NCBI GenBank assembly: GCA_963931925.1
Contig: OZ007575.1
Location: forward strand, 40,209,346 to 40,273,345
Length of the DNA stretch: 64,000 bases
Origin: Onchidella celtica
Lineage: Eukaryota; Mollusca; Gastropoda; Systellommatophora; Onchidiidae
Reading direction: 5' to 3'
In this document: piece after piece, positions 59,554 to 64,000 of the stretch
Numbering within the stretch: the stretch's first letter is position 1
Layout: each line of letters starts with the position of its first letter
Notes under the pieces: model-generated
Databases searched by the model: none
Told to the model about the DNA's origin: nothing
What the model saw: the letters and a program-made list of their open reading frames with translations, nothing else
Position numbers and translations under genes: made by a program

Positions 59554-62500
59554 CACAAAAGATAACAAAGACATTATATAATTAAGTCGCGTAAAATGTA
59601 CCTGAACCTGAGAGAAAATAAAATCAATGAAGAAAATGTTGAAATCCTCTTATGAAACTGAAGATCAGAAAATTCGTGGATAAAATATGCTGAAGGGAAA
59701 GACTATTAAAGACACACCGCACAGCATAATTATCACACAACGGCTGATAATTGGGGGGGGGGGGGGGGGGGGGGGGTAAAATGTGACCTTTGTGACCTAA
59801 ATGTTGCTGCGGTGCAAGAGATTAATAGTTCACGAGTCCGTTTCATTGTAGTCGCTATTCTCTCTTTAAGTTACCTTTTCTGGTGTTCTGCAGCTGCAAA
59901 ATAACGATGGTGCCAAAATCGGTAGTTTGGTTGTTTGTTTGTTTTTGTCACTATAAAAACGCACTCGGAAAAAGAGCAATAGATTCTTTAATTATCTTTT
60001 TTAGTTGTTGTTGTCATAGAAAACCACACCTGGAAGGAGCAATTGCTTCTTCTTTGAATATCAGTAGTCTCTTGTTGTTTTTTGACGCAATAAAAACGCA
60101 ATTGCAAAAAGAGCAACAGCTTCTTCTTTGACACCAACACGGGACAAAATATTCCTTTAAGAAAACACACTTACCAGATATGTAAGGCAGGCACCTCTGT
60201 TCTGGTGATCAGTACAAATTTAATTACACCATTTAACACTTCTACACACCGAACCACAAATTTGAAATGACTAGGAAAAGTGTGTAGCTGGCTGACTTGA
60301 AATACAAACAGGACAAATGGTTCACCTCATATCAAATGTTGAATCAACTCTGAAAACACTGAAATGTTATCCTCGCCCAACCATATTGATTCAGCATGGG
60401 TTAACATTATCTCTCCTCGAACTCTGACTGAAATTCACATGTGGCAAAACCTCCCTTCCTGGTAAGCACATACATTGAGTTCATGGACGACACTGCTGAT
60501 TTCAAATTTTAATGGAGTATGGAATTCTGAAATAATATTGCACACTATAAGAAGAGATTATGAGCTCATTAAAATGAGGGATTGTTTCATATGGAAATGT
60601 TAAACTAAAATTCTGCCGAGCGACCTGATCATGATCCAAATAAACAACAACACATTATGTACATCGCGTGGAGTCAAGCAAACAGAAAATCACTTATTTT
60701 ACTGGGCAAAGAAATGCATTCGTTTGAAAACTCGTGTCCCTTGGTTAGAAATGTATATGGCTAAAGAGAAATCCCTGATACCTTCAAATAAAACATAATA
60801 TATGCACGGATAAACATTTGATATCACTAGGCTCCTGGCTGCAGCCTTCTGGCCTAGCATTACAGCACTACAACCAGTTTATAAGTTTGTTTTAATAGTG
60901 CCTCCGTTCGATAACAGTTTCATTGCGCCCTACTGATAAGGTCTGGTCAGCAGAATATGAAGGTGTACAGTTTACAGTGGAGGTCAACCTTTACAATGAC
61001 AGCTACAGATGCATAAAAGCATAGAACGCAAAATACTCTCTACAAGAAGAAAAACAAGAGGGTAGAAGAGGTACAGGTTCAGTGATGTTTCAAAGAAGAT
61101 ATTAGAAAGAAAATGTAAATATCAGTATACTGTCCACTTCTCTTTAAAAACAAAAGCATACCTTTCAGTCTACAATGTGCAAAGAAATTCCTCATGGACT
61201 GGCATAGATAATAAAAATGTGTCAGCGTCTGTAACATCTGAATAATGAATTTCAAGTACGTATTCAATTGATATACATCGGGGCCTCTCCCCACACGGTA
61301 AATACATGTATGTCTTTTTCTTGCCAGTGGCGATAGAAGTGATCATGATGCTCATAATAGAGATGATGATGGTTTAGTGGTGATAATAAAGATGGCAAAT
61401 GTGATAATGCTGGTGACTTAAGTGATGGTAGCCAGGCCTGGATGGTGGTGCCGAAAACAATAGGTGGTGATTCTAATGTTGGGAGAAGAGGGTAGCAGAA
61501 GCAGCAGCTACGATGGCAACACCGCTTTGGGTGTTTCAGTAACATAACATGTTCAGGTACATGGAATGCCTTTCAGCTTCTGAATTAATAGTATTGTTAG
61601 CAGTCCTTTACACTGGTTGTTAAGGACACCTACGTTATTTTATTACGTTTGTTTATTTACATGTAAATCATGTCTTGGTGTGGTATTTCTCTATTGACAG
61701 CGTTGCTTGGACACTGGTCTACTCTGTTGTTACAACTCAGAAGTAAGATACCGTTTTGTTTTGTTTCTGCCAGTACATGGATGTTGTCGTGCAAAATTAC
61801 TGTTGTTTCGATGCTGTTTACATGATTGTTATTTTTTATCGGCCACTGTTAATGATTGATATATCGCCTTACTGTTGTTTAAATTTTATGCTTTCTGCTA
61901 CTTAACTGGTGTTTACGTGCTACTTTGTTGCTGCTGTTCTTGCTGTTACTACTAAAACAGCTGCATGACTGCATCTTTAATGCAATCTTTCTATCATTAT
62001 TCACAACCTGGGTTGCCTCCTCTTCTTCTTATCAATGTATCAGCGTAATATTTCTCCTGCGTGCTAACCATTACGATGCCATGTGTATCAAGATAAAAAA
62101 AAAAAAAGTAGGCTAGGCCCCCCGCTGTGGGTAATATTTGCAACACAACTGCGGCTCTCTCCATAGGCATGCATTCTGTGATACGTTATTGCCTCATTTA
62201 TTTGACTTACAATAGTACTTTGTGTTGTGTATTCTCTATCCCTTTCAACAATATATATTTCTTTCGTGGGAGATTGGGGGGGGGGGGGGGCAAGACAGTG
62301 TGTATTCCGGGTTTTGCGACTGGTTTCATTCACGTGCTTGCGATTGTACAATGTGGCGCGGTTTCGGACATCCACGTTTCTATGAAAGGATGGAAAACGG
62401 GGCTATTGAGAACATCGGTGATGTCAGACCGTTGATGGTATCCCACATATCTTTCTCCAATATCGTCTCCACTTCCAAGTGTGTATTATGATCTGATCGG

Positions 62501-64000
62501 AAACCGCACGACGGACGAAAAGATCCAGTTTTGAGTTTGTTTTTTTTTTTGTTTAAACAGTCGGGAAGTGGATTAAGCAAAACGCTACGAATGACAAGGG
62601 CCCTGCCTCTCCTGGTATCACACTGTTATACATTAGGGGTGGGACAAACTGAGACAGGCCATGAGTTTACAGAGTTTCTATGGCAAACGCGCATCATACC
62701 ACACCAATGGAAATACGCATGGAATATCATGAAAAGGACACCGTCTGATATGAGTCAAAAAGCGAAGCAAAAAGAAACTGGAGAGCCTGAACATGGTGAC
62801 TAGCTGATTCCGTGCGTCAGTCAAGTCCACATTTCAGTTCCACAGAATTATAGGGAAAACATGTCCAGCTCGACCATTGTGGATCTTGTGGTTACTGGTT
62901 GGTTTCTGTTTTCACACTTTCGGATATGGTAACATAAAATAGGAAGTGGTCTTGACAAGTCAGCCCCCCAGCCCGAAACAAAAGTGCATGTTACTCGTTT
63001 AAAGTTAAATGGCACGATTGCGACAGCTTGTCGGCAAGTCTGTTGTCAGTTTCGACACCCGACAAAAGGATGCTGGATGGATCAACGTTTTAGCTATGGC
63101 GTGTTTAATGGACTAGATAGAGCGAGAGAATGAGCTAGAGAATGGTGGAACGCGAGAAAGGCGCAGCGAAAGCAAGCTGACTAAAAGAACGGAGGGAGGT
63201 TGGAAGAAAAATGACAGATCTAGATGGAAGAATGTGAGGGGGCGCGGGGAAAAGGCAGCAATGTTAGGGGAAAGAAACAATACGCCCACATAGTACATTA
63301 AATGATATATATCAGTATAGGGTATCTACCACAACTTCAACTAAATTTTACTTTCTTAATTCATATAATGATCAAGCACACCATCACATAGTCCCCTTAA
63401 AAGACAAGGTTCTGTGTCTATTTTTTGACTAACTGAGCTGCACACTACACACTACTTTTACAGGCCTTCTCCACGGTATGACAAAGAAAGAAGTCTAAAA
63501 GCTATGAGCACACAAGAGTAAAATTCCATTCATCAATTTCTCAAAAGTTGATGGAAGGGAGAATTTTGTCATTCTAAGGGGAAGAAATGTGGACCAGAAC
63601 GCATTGGCCATGGCGGCAGTAAGACGTTGGCGTTCTCAAATCATCAGATGCAGGCAGTTCTGGTGCAATATTTTTAACACAACACACTTAAGACCCCACT
63701 TGAAAGAAAAAATCGCACACAAACTGAAAGCAAGACTTTGCCATCCATAAATATGACCAAACCAAACCAAACAATGGATCACGTGGATTGCTGACCTACA
63801 TTTTCGGAACTATCGTTTTTGTAAACATTAAAAAAAAAAAAAGCGCACAATGGAAGTAATAACATCGCAGAATCGTAAGATAAATTATGGGTAGCTTACT
63901 TGTACTCTGTGAAGATTCGAACCAGAAGCTCGATATGAACAGAAACGACACAAGCTTTTATCCAAGAACAGCTGCGGCGACCAATAGCCTCTGTTGGTTT
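59554..64000. other. 5' flank of the nuclear receptor gene
   Basis: Expected to hold the 5' UTR exon(s) and promoter of the minus-strand receptor, but none could be placed from sequence alone. Contains poly-G runs (59753-59776, 62276-62290) and a GAT-rich stretch at 61320-61400. Open frames here are short and without domains. Confidence 0.45.
59753..59776. repeat. 24-bp poly-G tract in the 5' flank of the nuclear receptor
   Basis: Longest homopolymer G run in the window, 216 bp upstream of the first coding exon. Could form a G-quadruplex; true length is uncertain because such runs are error-prone in assemblies. Confidence 0.85.

Noticed and set aside
61264-61545. 93-codon minus-strand ORF upstream of the receptor
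   Set aside because: Derived from a GAT/GGT-rich stretch giving His/Leu/Pro bias; no domain and no supported join to exon 1.

Overview
This window looks like nuclear DNA of an invertebrate animal, most likely a lophotrochozoan and probably a mollusc. The reasons are one multi-exon gene with GT-AG introns, AT-rich intergenic DNA, many CT/GA/TG microsatellites and long poly-G or poly-C tracts, several L2/CR1-like LINE tails, and Tc1/mariner-like, Helitron-like and MITE-like elements. No operons, tRNA genes, rRNA genes or CRISPR arrays were seen. The species assignment is inference.

Layout. 0.3-1.1 kb is a 29-bp minisatellite. 1.1-12 kb is repeat-rich: an L2 3' end, a Helitron-like 3' terminus, a TA-flanked MITE (copy 1), a large CT/poly-G block, a decayed mariner-type transposase and a TTAA-bounded element. 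12-31 kb is gene-poor, with two further TTAA-bounded MITE-like elements, short tandem duplications and dispersed repeats. 31.7-34 kb holds three separate inverted-repeat structures. 36.3-38.5 kb is a 5'-truncated, frameshifted LINE reverse transcriptase on the minus strand. 39-49 kb is mostly unannotated, with one 470-bp terminal-inverted-repeat element at 46.3 kb. 49.5-59.6 kb carries the one convincing cellular gene. 59.6-64 kb is its 5' flank, with nothing recognisable as coding.

The gene is a nuclear receptor on the minus strand. Six coding exons join in frame to about 597 codons: a short N-terminus, a complete two-zinc-finger DNA-binding domain with P-box CEACKG instead of the usual CEGCKG, a very long Ser/Pro-rich hinge, and a ligand-binding domain ending in an AF-2 helix similar to the C-termini of NR1I receptors. 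It fits subfamily NR1; the exact group cannot be fixed by eye. Its fourth intron (4.5 kb) is filled with transposons: an antisense L2 reverse transcriptase, a second copy of the 5.5-kb MITE in opposite orientation with an L2 fragment inserted in it, and another L2 tail.

The most informative structural result is that comparison. Copy 1 (5504-6050) is an empty-site reference for copy 2 (52705-53749), so both the L2 insertion and an 11-bp copy-specific duplication can be read directly, and the lengths reconcile to within a base or two.
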